From assembly GCA_021817225.1 (NCBI GenBank), contig JAKAVR010000019.1, positions 1-33,562 on the forward strand: a DNA stretch of 33,562 nucleotides, read 5' to 3'. The notes beneath the pieces are model-generated. The model saw only the letters and a program-made list of their open reading frames with translations, made no database searches and was not told the origin of the DNA. A program made the position numbers and the translations under genes. The first letter of the stretch is position 1. Every line of letters begins with the position of its first letter. Origin of the DNA: Thermoplasmata archaeon. GTDB lineage: Archaea > Thermoplasmatota > Thermoplasmata > Sysuiplasmatales > Sysuiplasmataceae. Below are positions 1-10,051 of the stretch, piece after piece.

Positions 1-435
1 TACGTTTCAGGACGCAGGAAGCCGCTGAGACCGAAGGGCACGACGGGAGTGTTATTCTCGCTTTTCTCACCTTTCTTCAAACTCAGAACATTCGAACCCG
101 ACATACTTCTGAAGGAAGGAGACGGCATCGACGGTTTCCGTATAATGCACATACCCGGACACACGCCTGGCAGCATAGCCATCTTCGACATGGCAAAGGA
201 ATTTGCTTTTTCTGGTGATATAATTTCAGGGGGATCCTCAGGGGTTGAGTATGCGCCCAGCAACTTCAACTATGACAATATGCAGATGAAAAAATCATAC
301 GCCGCACTTGTTTCAATGGATTTTGCACAGCTTTTCCCGGGACATGGAAATCCTGTCAGCAGAGTGGATGCAAGGGCGCTGCTGGAAAAAAGCGGTGGAA
401 TTGCATCGGGCGCAGCAGGCGCCAAACCGGAATAG
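1..435 (+). CDS. MBL-fold metallohydrolase, C-terminal part (5' end outside window)
   Basis: Frame 1 is open from base 1 to the stop at 435; HIPGHTPGS, FSGDII and FPGHGNPV motifs typical of metallo-beta-lactamase fold hydrolases. Confidence 0.85.
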   Translation, partial: YVSGRRKPLRPKGTTGVLFSLFSPFFKLRTFEPDILLKEGDGIDGFRIMHIPGHTPGSIAIFDMAKEFAFSGDIISGGSSGVEYAPSNFNYDNMQMKKSYAALVSMDFAQLFPGHGNPVSRVDARALLEKSGGIASGAAGAKPE

Positions 436-477
436 ACGAGTGGAGTTGCTGAAACGAAAATCTCCGCTGGCCGAAGC

Positions 478-1263
478 GTGGCAGAATTTGATACCAGGGG
501 TGCATATCTCAAATCCCTTGCACTTGACGGTGACGAGATACTGCTCCTGTCAGGGGACGGCAGACAGACCCACGGGGGCGCGTGCAACCTGCTGCCGTAC
601 GCCGGGAGGATCAGGAACGGCACGTATTCGTTCAATGGAAAGAGATACAGCTTCCCCATCGGAAAGGATGGGCACAGCATACACGGTTTCGCCAGGGATA
701 CCGAGTTCTCAGCGGCGGACGTTTCCGGCAATTCGGTGTTGTTTGAGGCATTGCTCAGGAACGGCGGTTATCCCTCGACACTTCTTGCAAGTATAAAGTA
801 CGAGCTTCGAAGGAGGACCCTCTCAGTCAGCTACCATGCCAGAAACACGGGAGAAATGGCTGCACCGCTCGTGATAGGTAGCCACCCATACTTCCTGACA
901 AGGGGCAAATGGACGGTAAGCCCCGAATTTCAGGCAGAAGAACTCCGCCTCGCAGACAGGTACTTTCCTGACGGAACATTCATCCCGTTCAATTTCGACA
1001 GGAGCTTGAACAGACTGCAGCTTGACAGCTGTTTCGTGGGAGGGGGAGCTCTGCGTCTCAGAAGCGATTACGGAGAGATGCTCATAAGCAGAAGGAACAT
1101 GCCCTACTTCCTGCTTTACAACGGAAACCACACACGCGGAAAATCTGTTGCAGTCGAACCGATGACAGGGGCACCGGATGCATACAACAACGGAATTGGA
1201 GTAGTTGTCCTGGAGGCTGGAGAGGACTACTCCTGTGGCTATTCCGTCACATTCCGCAAGTGA
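478..1263 (+). CDS. aldose 1-epimerase / galactose mutarotase-like protein
   Basis: 261 aa, GTG start; GGACNLLPYAGRIRNGTYSFNGKRY, HSIHGFARD, IGSHPYF and VAVEPMT resemble aldose epimerase motifs. Confidence 0.8.
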   Translation: MAEFDTRGAYLKSLALDGDEILLLSGDGRQTHGGACNLLPYAGRIRNGTYSFNGKRYSFPIGKDGHSIHGFARDTEFSAADVSGNSVLFEALLRNGGYPSTLLASIKYELRRRTLSVSYHARNTGEMAAPLVIGSHPYFLTRGKWTVSPEFQAEELRLADRYFPDGTFIPFNFDRSLNRLQLDSCFVGGGALRLRSDYGEMLISRRNMPYFLLYNGNHTRGKSVAVEPMTGAPDAYNNGIGVVVLEAGEDYSCGYSVTFRK

Positions 1264-2402
1264 AATTAACGTGGTCAGGGATGAAGTCGCCCAAGAGGAC
1301 CACGATGTCAAATAACGACGACTCCTACGTGGAGTTTAAGCTTGACAGCGGAAGGGTCCTCGTCAGGAGGGAGTCCATCCCGCGCCTGAAGTCTGTGGAC
1401 ATGTTTGCGTTCGATTGCGACGGCACACTGATAGATACGGAGGAATCGTTTGTGCTCGCAACCTTCAGGACATCCGAAAAAATGCTGGAAGTTCTTCACG
1501 GCCGGGAGATAGACACAGGCCGCCAGGGAAGGCAGATGCTGTCAGCGCTGAGACAGACTGGCCTGTACAACAACGACTGGGACAGCGCTTTCGCGATTGT
1601 GTGCTTCGTGTCCATGGCCGCCGCCGAGTACGACGGGCGAAGCATGACAGCCCCCGCTGCAGAGATTATGGACAGGGCTAGCGCACTGGTCAGGGAGTTC
1701 ACCGCTTCTGAAGGCAGGAAGGGAATCGAATCGGTGAAGGAAGTGATGATGCGGCACTACTCCTCGCTTTCAAGGCAGGATGACTACAACCGCATAATGC
1801 ATTACATGAACTACCCGAACATGCCAGACCAGAGCCCGCTGTCGGCGCTCTACTTGCGTCTTTATCTTGGCGATTCGGGCACGGCAGGCGGCGGTGATGG
1901 CAGTGCACTAAAATGGCCTGACGGGCTGATCGGGAACGAGCACCCTCTTGTCGAAGCCCGGACAATGCAGTCGATTGTCTCACTTTCGGGTGGAAGGAAG
2001 GCGGTGATACTCACGGGCAATAAGAGGAGCTTCGTGGCCGCAGTGCTGGGGGGTCTCACAAACTATTTCGACATGGACTCTTCACTCTTCATCACTGACA
2101 TGGAGGAGTCCCGTGCCGAAGAGCTTGAACTCTTCAGGAAGCCTTCGGAAGCCGGACTGCTGCGCGCAGTCGAAAGGACCAATTCTACCTGTGTGCTGTA
2201 TACGGGGGATTCGGGGGAAGACATGCTCATGGTCTTCGCGGCAAGGAAGAAAGGTGTCCACGCTCTCTTTACCGGTGTGACCGGAAATACTCCCGATCCG
2301 GAAAGCTTCAGGGCCTTTTTCATGGAGAAAGGCGCGGATGCTGTCATTGAGTCTGTGAACCAGCTTCCTGAAACACTCATACGGTTGCGCTCACTCAACT
2401 GA
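1260..2402 (+). CDS. HAD-superfamily hydrolase (start may be the ATG at 1305)
   Basis: DCDGTLIDTEE motif I, VILTGNK motif II and YTGDSGEDMLM motif IV; converges with and overlaps the trpA 3' end by 8 nt. Confidence 0.75.
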   Translation: MKLTWSGMKSPKRTTMSNNDDSYVEFKLDSGRVLVRRESIPRLKSVDMFAFDCDGTLIDTEESFVLATFRTSEKMLEVLHGREIDTGRQGRQMLSALRQTGLYNNDWDSAFAIVCFVSMAAAEYDGRSMTAPAAEIMDRASALVREFTASEGRKGIESVKEVMMRHYSSLSRQDDYNRIMHYMNYPNMPDQSPLSALYLRLYLGDSGTAGGGDGSALKWPDGLIGNEHPLVEARTMQSIVSLSGGRKAVILTGNKRSFVAAVLGGLTNYFDMDSSLFITDMEESRAEELELFRKPSEAGLLRAVERTNSTCVLYTGDSGEDMLMVFAARKKGVHALFTGVTGNTPDPESFRAFFMEKGADAVIESVNQLPETLIRLRSLN

Positions 2403-3189
2403 TTGCCGCAGCCCTGAGAGTAGATCCGCGGAGCGAAGCGACGAATTTGCCAACCTCGCCTGGAGTCTGGCCCGCTCCTATCCTGGAGACTATTGCGCTT
2501 CCCACGACAACTCCGTCTGCGCCAGCTGCGGCCAGCGTTGAAACGTGCGCAGGCGAGGATATGCCGAAGCCGACTGCCACAGGCAGGGTGGATATCTGCC
2601 TGTAAGAGCGCACCAGCTCCACAGCCTGCACCGGGAGCGAAGTTCCTTCCCCTGTGGTGCCGTACCTGCTCACAACATACAGGAAGCCCCTCGTGCTCGA
2701 AGCAATCCTGCGCGCCCTCTCCTGGCCGGTTGAAGGAGAGGCAAGAAGTATGTTGTCAACAGACATCCTGGCGCAAATACGCCTGAGGCTGCTGCCCTCC
2801 TCGAGCGGCAGATCCGGGACTATCAGACCGCTAACGCCCGCGTCAACGAGGCTTGAGGCGAATGCCTCCTCCCCCATGCGGTGTATTGTGTTGTAGTAGC
2901 ACATAACAACAACAGGCGTGGAGCCGCTGAGCTCGGAGCACCAGTCTATCACCCTGCGCACCCTTGTGCCTGATAGGAGGGATCTGACTCCGGATGCCTG
3001 GATGGATGGGCCGTCCGCTATCGGGTCCGAGAACGGAATGCCTACCTCGACAATGTCTGACTGCCTGGCGACTTCGCGCGCATACGAGAGGAAAAGCTCC
3101 TGGCCCGGATCCCCGCCCATCACATAGGAGATTAGCGCCGATCTCCCCTCTGCCGATGCCTTCCCGAATGCTTCAGAAATGCCTGTCAG
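2395..3189 (-). CDS. trpA: tryptophan synthase alpha subunit; proposed CTG start overlapping the trpB stop
   Basis: Translation upstream of the ORF-caller start reads ...[26 protein letters not shown]..., continuous with the TrpA N-terminus; [16 protein letters not shown]; in-frame CTG at 3189-3187 with GGAGG 7 nt upstream. Confidence 0.9.
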   Translation of the reverse strand: MTGISEAFGKASAEGRSALISYVMGGDPGQELFLSYAREVARQSDIVEVGIPFSDPIADGPSIQASGVRSLLSGTRVRRVIDWCSELSGSTPVVVMCYYNTIHRMGEEAFASSLVDAGVSGLIVPDLPLEEGSSLRRICARMSVDNILLASPSTGQERARRIASSTRGFLYVVSRYGTTGEGTSLPVQAVELVRSYRQISTLPVAVGFGISSPAHVSTLAAAGADGVVVGSAIVSRIGAGQTPGEVGKFVASLRGSTLRAAAIS

Positions 3190-4364
3190 CGCCGTCCCTC
3201 CATGTATGCTGAGGCAGTTTCGACATCCTTGTCACCCCTGCCGCTGAGGTTCACCACCACTATGGAGTCGGCGGGCATCTTGCGCGCCTCCTCGACTGCT
3301 GCGTAGACTGCATGCGCGGATTCAAGCGCAGGTATTATCCCCTCGAGCCTGCTCAGAAGCTTGAATCCCTCCATTGCATGGGCGTCCGTAACGGCGATAT
3401 ATCTTGCCCTCCCCGCGGCCTTGAGGTACGAGTGCTGTGGGCCAACTGAAGGGTAGTCGAGTCCCGCGCTTATGCTTGTTGTCTCTAGGACCTGGCCATC
3501 GGAGTCCTGGAGCAGCATGCTCCTTGCACCGTGCAGCACTCCGGCCTCACCCGCAAGCAGAGGTGCGGAGTGCCTTCCGCTCTCTATTCCCAGTCCGCCA
3601 GCCTGTGCTCCAAGCAGGCCAACCTCCGTGTTCTTGATGAAAGGTGCAAAGGCACCAATTGCGTTGCTGCCCCCGCCAACGCACGCAACTATGAGATCCG
3701 GCAGTCTTCCTTCGGCTGCAAGGATCTGGCTCCTTATCTCCCTGCCTATTATGCTCTGGAAATCCCTGACTATGGTGGGGTACGGGTGCGGCCCAACAGC
3801 GCTTCCCAGAAGATAGTATGTGTCCCGGACATTTGCAACCCAGTCCCGGAGCGCCTCGTTTATTGCATCCTTGAGCGTCCTTGAGCCACTGTCCACTGGG
3901 TGTACTTTGGCGCCGAGAAGTTCCATCCTTATCAAGTTGAGTCTCTGCCTTTCGGTGTCCTTCCTGCCCATGTATACTTCGGTGTCAAGGCCAAGGGCGG
4001 CGCCGGCGATCGCTGTTGCAACACCATGCTGGCCTGCGCCGGTTTCGGCTATTACCCTTCTTTTGCCCATCATTTTTGCAAGCAGAGCCTGGCCCATCAC
4101 GTTATTGAACTTGTGTGCGCCGCCGTGCACGAGATCCTCCCGCTTCAGGTATATCCTCGCACCGCCCGCATGCTCCGTCAGCCTTTGTGCATGGTAGAGG
4201 GGCGTTGGCCTGCCGCCGAAATGAGTGTTGTAGTGGCGAAGGGTCGACTTGAATTCAGCATCCCTGCTGAGCCTTTTGTATGCGCTCTCGAGCTCCTGCA
4301 GAGCAGGGACGAGCGTCTCCGGAACGTACCTTCCACCGAACTCTCCGAACCTTCCCTTAACCAT
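3186..4364 (-). CDS. trpB: tryptophan synthase beta subunit (TrpB1 type)
   Basis: [41 protein letters not shown] lysine motif; [18 protein letters not shown]. Confidence 0.97.
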   Translation of the reverse strand: MVKGRFGEFGGRYVPETLVPALQELESAYKRLSRDAEFKSTLRHYNTHFGGRPTPLYHAQRLTEHAGGARIYLKREDLVHGGAHKFNNVMGQALLAKMMGKRRVIAETGAGQHGVATAIAGAALGLDTEVYMGRKDTERQRLNLIRMELLGAKVHPVDSGSRTLKDAINEALRDWVANVRDTYYLLGSAVGPHPYPTIVRDFQSIIGREIRSQILAAEGRLPDLIVACVGGGSNAIGAFAPFIKNTEVGLLGAQAGGLGIESGRHSAPLLAGEAGVLHGARSMLLQDSDGQVLETTSISAGLDYPSVGPQHSYLKAAGRARYIAVTDAHAMEGFKLLSRLEGIIPALESAHAVYAAVEEARKMPADSIVVVNLSGRGDKDVETASAYMEGRR

Positions 4365-5013
4365 TCCCTGCCTCCTTCGCCTTTCTTATGAATGATGAAA
4401 CGAGCTCCTTTGATTTCCACCCGTTCTCCTCCACTCCGCTGGATACATCTACAATCGATGGCATGACGGCAGCTATTGCGCTTTCCACATTCTGGCAGTT
4501 CAGGCCGCCGGAAAGCATCAGCTTTGCGGGGTAGACTGCATCCCTGACTCTTCTGCTAAGCTCCCAATCGTGCGTTTTCCCGGTCCCTCCGATCGCGCCG
4601 TCGACAACCGTGTCTACCGCAATCACGTCGGCGACTTCCGTCAGCGCATCCGCCCTCTCCGCTGCCCCCTGAGTTGGAGACACATGCGCAATGACCTGCG
4701 CACCAAACAGGTCCTTCAGCTCTATCAATTTCGATGAAGGCAATTCTGCCTGCAGCTGAACGTAGTCGGGGTCGAGGGCGGAACACATGTCCGAGAGAAA
4801 ATCACCGTCAAGCACATTGACAACGGCCACCGTCTGTCCGTAGCCCTGAGCCTGCGCCATGAGCGGTTTGGCCTCTTCAATTGTCAGCGATCGGGGTGAC
4901 TCCCTAATCTGTATTATGAAACCAAGGTAATCTGCTCCGGAGGCGTATTCGATGTCCTCCCTTCTCCTGTTGCCGCATATCTTAACTTCTGGCACGAAGA
5001 GCCGCCTCCGCAA
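4357..5013 (-). CDS. trpF: phosphoribosylanthranilate isomerase (TTG start at 5013, or GTG at 4995)
   Basis: [49 protein letters not shown]. Confidence 0.92.
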   Translation of the reverse strand: MRRRLFVPEVKICGNRRREDIEYASGADYLGFIIQIRESPRSLTIEEAKPLMAQAQGYGQTVAVVNVLDGDFLSDMCSALDPDYVQLQAELPSSKLIELKDLFGAQVIAHVSPTQGAAERADALTEVADVIAVDTVVDGAIGGTGKTHDWELSRRVRDAVYPAKLMLSGGLNCQNVESAIAAVMPSIVDVSSGVEENGWKSKELVSSFIRKAKEAGNG

Positions 5014-5758
5014 TGGATGTCAGCACTGATGCATCCGCCCCCATGACGGATGTTCCGACAAGCACACCGTCCGCACCGGCTGCAATCATCGCAGCCGCCT
5101 GGTTTCCGTTGGTTATTCCGCTCATTCCTATCACAGGCCTGTCCTTGCCTTCAGAACGGAGAATGCTCTCCGTTCTGCTCCGGTCGAGGGTGAGATCGGA
5201 AAGGTTGCGGTTGTTGATGCCTATAATGTCGGCATCCGTCTCAATCGCCCGCCTGTACTGTTCTGCAGAATTCACTTCCAGAATCACCTCTAGCCCCATT
5301 GAATGCGCATCTTCCATCAGCACGTCCATGCTGTACCTCGACCTCGCGAATATCTCGGCAATGAGCAGGATGCAGTCTGCACCGAGTCTGTTTGCAGCGT
5401 CAATCTGATCTGTTGCGATGAAGAAATCCTTCATCAGAACTGGCAGGCCGAAGGATGATGCCTCGGTCACATTGTCAAGTGAGCCGTCAAACCTGTGCGG
5501 CTCGGTGAGAACAGAGAATGCGCAGACACCCGCTTCGCTGAAAAGCTGAAGCCTCTGCCTCACAGGCACATCGGATGAGAGTTCGCTGACCGAGGGAGTC
5601 CTTCTCTTGAACTCGGCGATCACGGGAGCACGTTTTCCCTTGAGCGCACCCTTCATCGAAAGGACGGGGCGGCTGCGTTTTGTCTTCACAGAATAGTATC
5701 CTGACATCACCAGGGAGAATGCGTTTTCGATGAAGTAGTCGAGCTCATCCACTGACAT
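4982..5758 (-). CDS. trpC: indole-3-glycerol-phosphate synthase
   Basis: APVIAEFKRRTPS, FSVLTEPHRFDGS, PVLMKDFFIATDQI, IGINNRNLSDLTLD, GADGVLVGTSVM. Confidence 0.96.
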   Translation of the reverse strand: MSVDELDYFIENAFSLVMSGYYSVKTKRSRPVLSMKGALKGKRAPVIAEFKRRTPSVSELSSDVPVRQRLQLFSEAGVCAFSVLTEPHRFDGSLDNVTEASSFGLPVLMKDFFIATDQIDAANRLGADCILLIAEIFARSRYSMDVLMEDAHSMGLEVILEVNSAEQYRRAIETDADIIGINNRNLSDLTLDRSRTESILRSEGKDRPVIGMSGITNGNQAAAMIAAGADGVLVGTSVMGADASVLTSIAEAALRARS

Positions 5759-6773
5759 CGCCGCCCGCAGCGCTGCACCTTATGAATTCAGACATCTTCC
5801 TTTTCGCCTTCCCGCTGTCTATGGATTCAAGCGCCTTTTCCATCCCGCGCTCTATGGAGGATGCAGCACCTGCGACATACAGGGCAGCGCCCGCGTTGAG
5901 AAGAACAATGCTCATCTCCCCAGCCCCGGATTTGCCACTGAGCACCCTGTTGGCGAAGGAAGCGCTTTCCTCCGGCCCGGCTGCCTGTGGCGGGGACCAT
6001 TCCCCTGTTCCAAAGGAGGAGTAGTCGCTTCCATCAATGGAGTACCTCTCTATCCCCCCGTTTCTGACCTCAGCCACCTCCGTCCTGCCGGATGGGGATA
6101 TCTCGTCCATGCCCAGTGTCCCGTGTGCAACCATCGCCCTTCCCGAGCCGAGCAGCAGCAGGGCCTCCGCCATCTTATCCATGTATGCATCGGAGAATAC
6201 GCCAACAAGCTGCCTGCTGACCATTGCGGGATTTGTTATCGGGCCGAGAATATTGAACACTGTCCTGAAGGCGAGCGCCTTCCTCACCGGGGAAACGTTC
6301 CTGGTGGCGGGGTGGTAGAGCGGCGCGAAGAGGAATGTGATACCGTTCCTGAGGAGCATTTCGGCAGCGGCGTCCGGTTCTATCGATATGTTGACGCCGA
6401 GAGCCTGGAGGAGGTCTGCACTACCGCTCCTGCTCGTGAATGACCTGTTGCCATGCTTGGCAACCGGAATGCCAGCAGAAGCCACAATTACCGAGCTGAC
6501 AGTGGAGACGTTGTATGTTTTTACGCGCGCACCGCCTGTCCCGCACAGGTCCATCGTGTTCTCAGGCGCGCTTACATGCCTGCACTTCTCCCTCATCACG
6601 CGTGCCATTGCAGCAATTTCCTCCGCAGTCTCTCCCTTCATCCTCATGGCGGTGAGGAACGAGGCCATCTCAGCCTCGCTCGCCCTGCCCTCCATCAGGA
6701 GCGTGCCTGCCTCCTCGGCCTCCTCCATAGTCAGATTCCTGCCTTCGGCGACCTTGCCTATTATGTTCTTCAG
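5745..6773 (-). CDS. trpD: anthranilate phosphoribosyltransferase; proposed CTG start overlapping the trpG stop
   Basis: DLCGTGGARVKTYNVST, KHGNRSFTSRSGSADLL, ILGPITNPA; the ATG at 6728 omits LKNIIGKVAEGRNLT, which matches the usual TrpD first helix. Confidence 0.93.
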   Translation of the reverse strand: MKNIIGKVAEGRNLTMEEAEEAGTLLMEGRASEAEMASFLTAMRMKGETAEEIAAMARVMREKCRHVSAPENTMDLCGTGGARVKTYNVSTVSSVIVASAGIPVAKHGNRSFTSRSGSADLLQALGVNISIEPDAAAEMLLRNGITFLFAPLYHPATRNVSPVRKALAFRTVFNILGPITNPAMVSRQLVGVFSDAYMDKMAEALLLLGSGRAMVAHGTLGMDEISPSGRTEVAEVRNGGIERYSIDGSDYSSFGTGEWSPPQAAGPEESASFANRVLSGKSGAGEMSIVLLNAGAALYVAGAASSIERGMEKALESIDSGKAKRKMSEFIRCSAAGGDVSG

Positions 6774-7357
6774 AGCGATCCCTTCACCATTCTTCTGAAA
6801 TTAAGCAGTATGTCGTACCCTTTCGGAGTAAGTATCGATTCGGGATGAAACTGCAAACCGTAGACCGGCCTGGAGAGGTGTTTCAGCGCCATTATCTCAC
6901 CGTACTCGCTCATTGCGGTGACTTCGAGAGATGCAGGGAGTGTCTCGTGTTCGACTATGAGCGAATGGTACCGCCCGCCTACCATCGGGGAAGGAATGCC
7001 CTCAAAGAGCTCCTGCTGCGAGTGCGATATAAGGGATGTCTTGCCGTGCATTATGCGCTCTGCGTGAACAACCTTTCCGCCGAAGGCGTGTGCTATGCCC
7101 TGGTGGCCGAGGCACACGCCAAGCAGCGGTATGCCTCCCGCCTTCCTGATCAGCTCCGTGTTGACGCCAAAGTATCTTTTCCTTGATGGTGTGCCCGGGC
7201 CTGGAGAAATGACGATGCAGTCCGGGTCAAGCGACTTGATGTCGCCAAGCCCGAAATCGTCATTCCTCCTGACAATGATGCTGAAACCTGCCTGGCCAAG
7301 CCTCTGGTAGAGGTTGTATGAGAATGAGTCGTAATTGTCGACAAGAAGCAGTTTCAT
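6770..7357 (-). CDS. trpG: anthranilate synthase glutamine amidotransferase component
   Basis: LLVDNYDSFSYNL, ISPGPGTPS, LLGVCLGHQGIAHAFGG, GLQFHPESILT; ATGA overlap with trpE. Confidence 0.97.
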   Translation of the reverse strand: MKLLLVDNYDSFSYNLYQRLGQAGFSIIVRRNDDFGLGDIKSLDPDCIVISPGPGTPSRKRYFGVNTELIRKAGGIPLLGVCLGHQGIAHAFGGKVVHAERIMHGKTSLISHSQQELFEGIPSPMVGGRYHSLIVEHETLPASLEVTAMSEYGEIMALKHLSRPVYGLQFHPESILTPKGYDILLNFRRMVKGSL

Positions 7358-8685
7358 CCAGATCCGCTCCCGAAGACTGTGAGAAGCGCCCCCAGCTTGC
7401 TTTCAGTTTCGGCATACTCCTTCTCCGGAACAGAATCGTGGACGATGCCACCACCTGCCTGCAGGAATGCATCGCTTCCGTTTCTGAAGAGCGTCCTGAT
7501 TGAAATAGCGCTGTCGAGGGATCCGTTGAACGAGTAGTAGCCGACCGCACCCGCGTACGGTCCCCTCCTGTACTTCTCAAGCTCCTCTATTATCTCCATG
7601 GCTCTTATCTTGGGTGCGCCGCTGACGGTGCCCGCGGGAAAGACAGAGAAGAACGCATCCAGTGCATTCTTTCCGCTTCCGAGCGTCCCTTCTACCCTGG
7701 AGACAATATGCCGCACGTGGCTGTACTTCTGGACGGTCATGTATTCAGGAACGGAAACGGAGCCGAACCTGCTCACCCTCCCAACGTCGTTTCTTGCAAG
7801 GTCAACCAGCATGTTGTGTTCTGCTCTTTCCTTTGCGTCGTTCAGAAGCTCTGCCTCAAGGGCTGCATCCTGTGCGATATTGCTGCTCACGGGCCTCGTG
7901 CCTGCAATCGGGTATGTCACGACCTTCCTTCCAGTGACGCTCACGAGTGTTTCAGGGCTGGAGCCTATAACCTCCCTCCCGCCAAACTTGACATAGTACA
8001 TGTACGGAGACGGGTTCAGCGACTTGAGTGCTGAGTAGAATGGAAGCATCCCCCTGGTGCCCTTCATGCTTAACCTCCTTGAAAGCACGACCTGGAAGAT
8101 GTCTCCTTCCCTGATGTACTCCTTTGCCCTCTCCACCGATTCGATGTATGAACTCTTCGTCTGGAGAGGCTCGAGCCTTGTGTGCACCTGCTCTTTTTCA
8201 AGGCGGTCGGCTGAAACAAACTCCTTCTCCCTGTCATCGTCCCAGGAAAAGTAATAACTCTTGCCGGCAACATGGTCGAAAATGAATCCGTCGGTGAAAA
8301 GGCCAAGCTCAGCATCAGGGAATGATGATCCGCTGTGCCTGTCCGGAAGCTTCTCGAATTGACGGACCGTGTCGTATGAAAAGTATCCGACGAAGCCGCC
8401 AATATAGGGGAAAGGCATTGAACTCGTCGGCTTTCGCCTCTTCATGTTCTCCCTCAGGAAGGAATCGATCCTCTCCTTCCTCCTCGAGCCTCCGAAGCTG
8501 ACCGAGCCGTTGGAGTAGGTGGCCTTTTCATGCGGATCGGCTCCAAGGAAGCTGAACCGGGCGGACCTGCTCGGGCCGGAGGCGCTTTCAAGGAGGAAGC
8601 AGTCCCTGCCTGAATTGAGCAGCCTTGAGAAAAGCTCCTCGGGGCCATCACGGGACATACTTTCCCTGAAAATCATTTCAGTCAC
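7354..8685 (-). CDS. trpE: anthranilate synthase component I
   Basis: PYIGGFVGYFSYD, GREVIGSSPETLV, YPIAGTRP, HNMLVDLARNDVGRV, TVSGAPKIRAMEII; LLES-X10-S feedback motif near the N-terminus. Confidence 0.97.
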   Translation of the reverse strand: MTEMIFRESMSRDGPEELFSRLLNSGRDCFLLESASGPSRSARFSFLGADPHEKATYSNGSVSFGGSRRKERIDSFLRENMKRRKPTSSMPFPYIGGFVGYFSYDTVRQFEKLPDRHSGSSFPDAELGLFTDGFIFDHVAGKSYYFSWDDDREKEFVSADRLEKEQVHTRLEPLQTKSSYIESVERAKEYIREGDIFQVVLSRRLSMKGTRGMLPFYSALKSLNPSPYMYYVKFGGREVIGSSPETLVSVTGRKVVTYPIAGTRPVSSNIAQDAALEAELLNDAKERAEHNMLVDLARNDVGRVSRFGSVSVPEYMTVQKYSHVRHIVSRVEGTLGSGKNALDAFFSVFPAGTVSGAPKIRAMEIIEELEKYRRGPYAGAVGYYSFNGSLDSAISIRTLFRNGSDAFLQAGGGIVHDSVPEKEYAETESKLGALLTVFGSGSG

Positions 8686-10051
8686 CGAAAAATACTCTGT
8701 GGACCGCGTTCATGGCGCTGTTCAAGACATCCATTTTCACTGTGAAATGATATGCGGCCCTGGATGCACCGGCGGACATCATGCCCACGTTTATGCCTCC
8801 CTCTGAGACGGCGGTGAACACCTTTGCCGCAATGCCCTTCGTCGTCCCGAGTCCCTCGCCTACAACGCACATAAGGGCGACATGCTTCTCCGTTTCAATC
8901 TTCTCCACTCCCCTGTTTACAGTTTCCCTGAGCGATGAAACAGCAATGCCCAGCTCCGTTTCAAGCACAAGGAAAGCAATGCATGTCTGAGATGTGGTGG
9001 CGGATATTATGTTCACACCCGCCCGGCCCAGGAAACCGGAGATGTGTGACAGCGTGCCTGACTGAAAGCCCCCGCCACTGACATACACCCTCACGATTGC
9101 GAGATTCTCGAGGCACGATACGCTCTTCACGATGCCAACAGCTTTCTTCCTGACGGATGTGACGAGAGTGCCTGTCGAGGAAGGACTGCCTATGTTCAGT
9201 ATCCTTATCCTTGTATTGCCCTCTTCGGCCGGCTCAACTGCCTTCGGGTGTAGAACATTCGCGCCGAAGTAGGAGAGTTCTGATGCCTCGCCGTATGACA
9301 GCTCTTCAATGAGCTTCGCACCCTTCACGAAGGAAGGATCGGCCGTGAGGAAACCATCAACGTCCTTCCATATGACAAGATTGCGGGCACCCATTGCATA
9401 TGCGATTATTGAAGCGCTGTAATCCGTGCCGTTTCTTCCAAGGAGGGTGACGTGTCCGTCCCTGTTGACTCCGAAGAAACCGGTGACAACGGGCACCATG
9501 CCCCGATCCGCAGCTGCATTGAGCTTCCTGAAAGCTATCCTTCTTGTCTGTCCAAGGAGCCCGTTCGCATTTTCGTAGCTGCCTGCTGTAAGGAGCGGGA
9601 GTGTGTCCGAGTCGAAAACCCTTGCCTGCCTGCCTGACGCGTCCAGGGCAGCGGCAACGACCCTCGCGGACAGACGCTCGCCGTAGCTCATGAGGAGAGC
9701 CTTCATCCGTTGCGTCAGCTCTCCTGTGTAATAGACACCGTATAGTATTCTTCCGAATTTGCCGACCGTTTTCCTGACGTCCCTCGAGTACTGCTCGAGC
9801 GTCCTGCCTGAACAGACCTCCCGGAGCAGCCCTATATGCTTCTCGGTCAGCTGTTTTATGAACGACTCAATTCCACTTTCGCTGAGTCTGCCTGTTATCT
9901 CACTCTCGATGCTGTCTGTTACGCCCGAGATTGCACTTACCACGACTGTACACCTCTTCTGTCCAGACACTATCGAAACGAGCCTCCTGATTCCACCGGA
10001 ATCCCTGAGGCAGGAGCCACCGAACTTCATCACGACTGAATCTTTCGCCAT
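8678..10051 (-). CDS. aspartokinase with C-terminal ACT region
   Basis: VMKFGGSCL, LLGRNGTDYSASIIA, IWKDVDGFLTADPS; two ACT-like repeats at the C-terminus (LAIVRVYVSGGG..., VALMCVVGEG...). Confidence 0.93.
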   Translation of the reverse strand: MAKDSVVMKFGGSCLRDSGGIRRLVSIVSGQKRCTVVVSAISGVTDSIESEITGRLSESGIESFIKQLTEKHIGLLREVCSGRTLEQYSRDVRKTVGKFGRILYGVYYTGELTQRMKALLMSYGERLSARVVAAALDASGRQARVFDSDTLPLLTAGSYENANGLLGQTRRIAFRKLNAAADRGMVPVVTGFFGVNRDGHVTLLGRNGTDYSASIIAYAMGARNLVIWKDVDGFLTADPSFVKGAKLIEELSYGEASELSYFGANVLHPKAVEPAEEGNTRIRILNIGSPSSTGTLVTSVRKKAVGIVKSVSCLENLAIVRVYVSGGGFQSGTLSHISGFLGRAGVNIISATTSQTCIAFLVLETELGIAVSSLRETVNRGVEKIETEKHVALMCVVGEGLGTTKGIAAKVFTAVSEGGINVGMMSAGASRAAYHFTVKMDVLNSAMNAVHRVFFGD

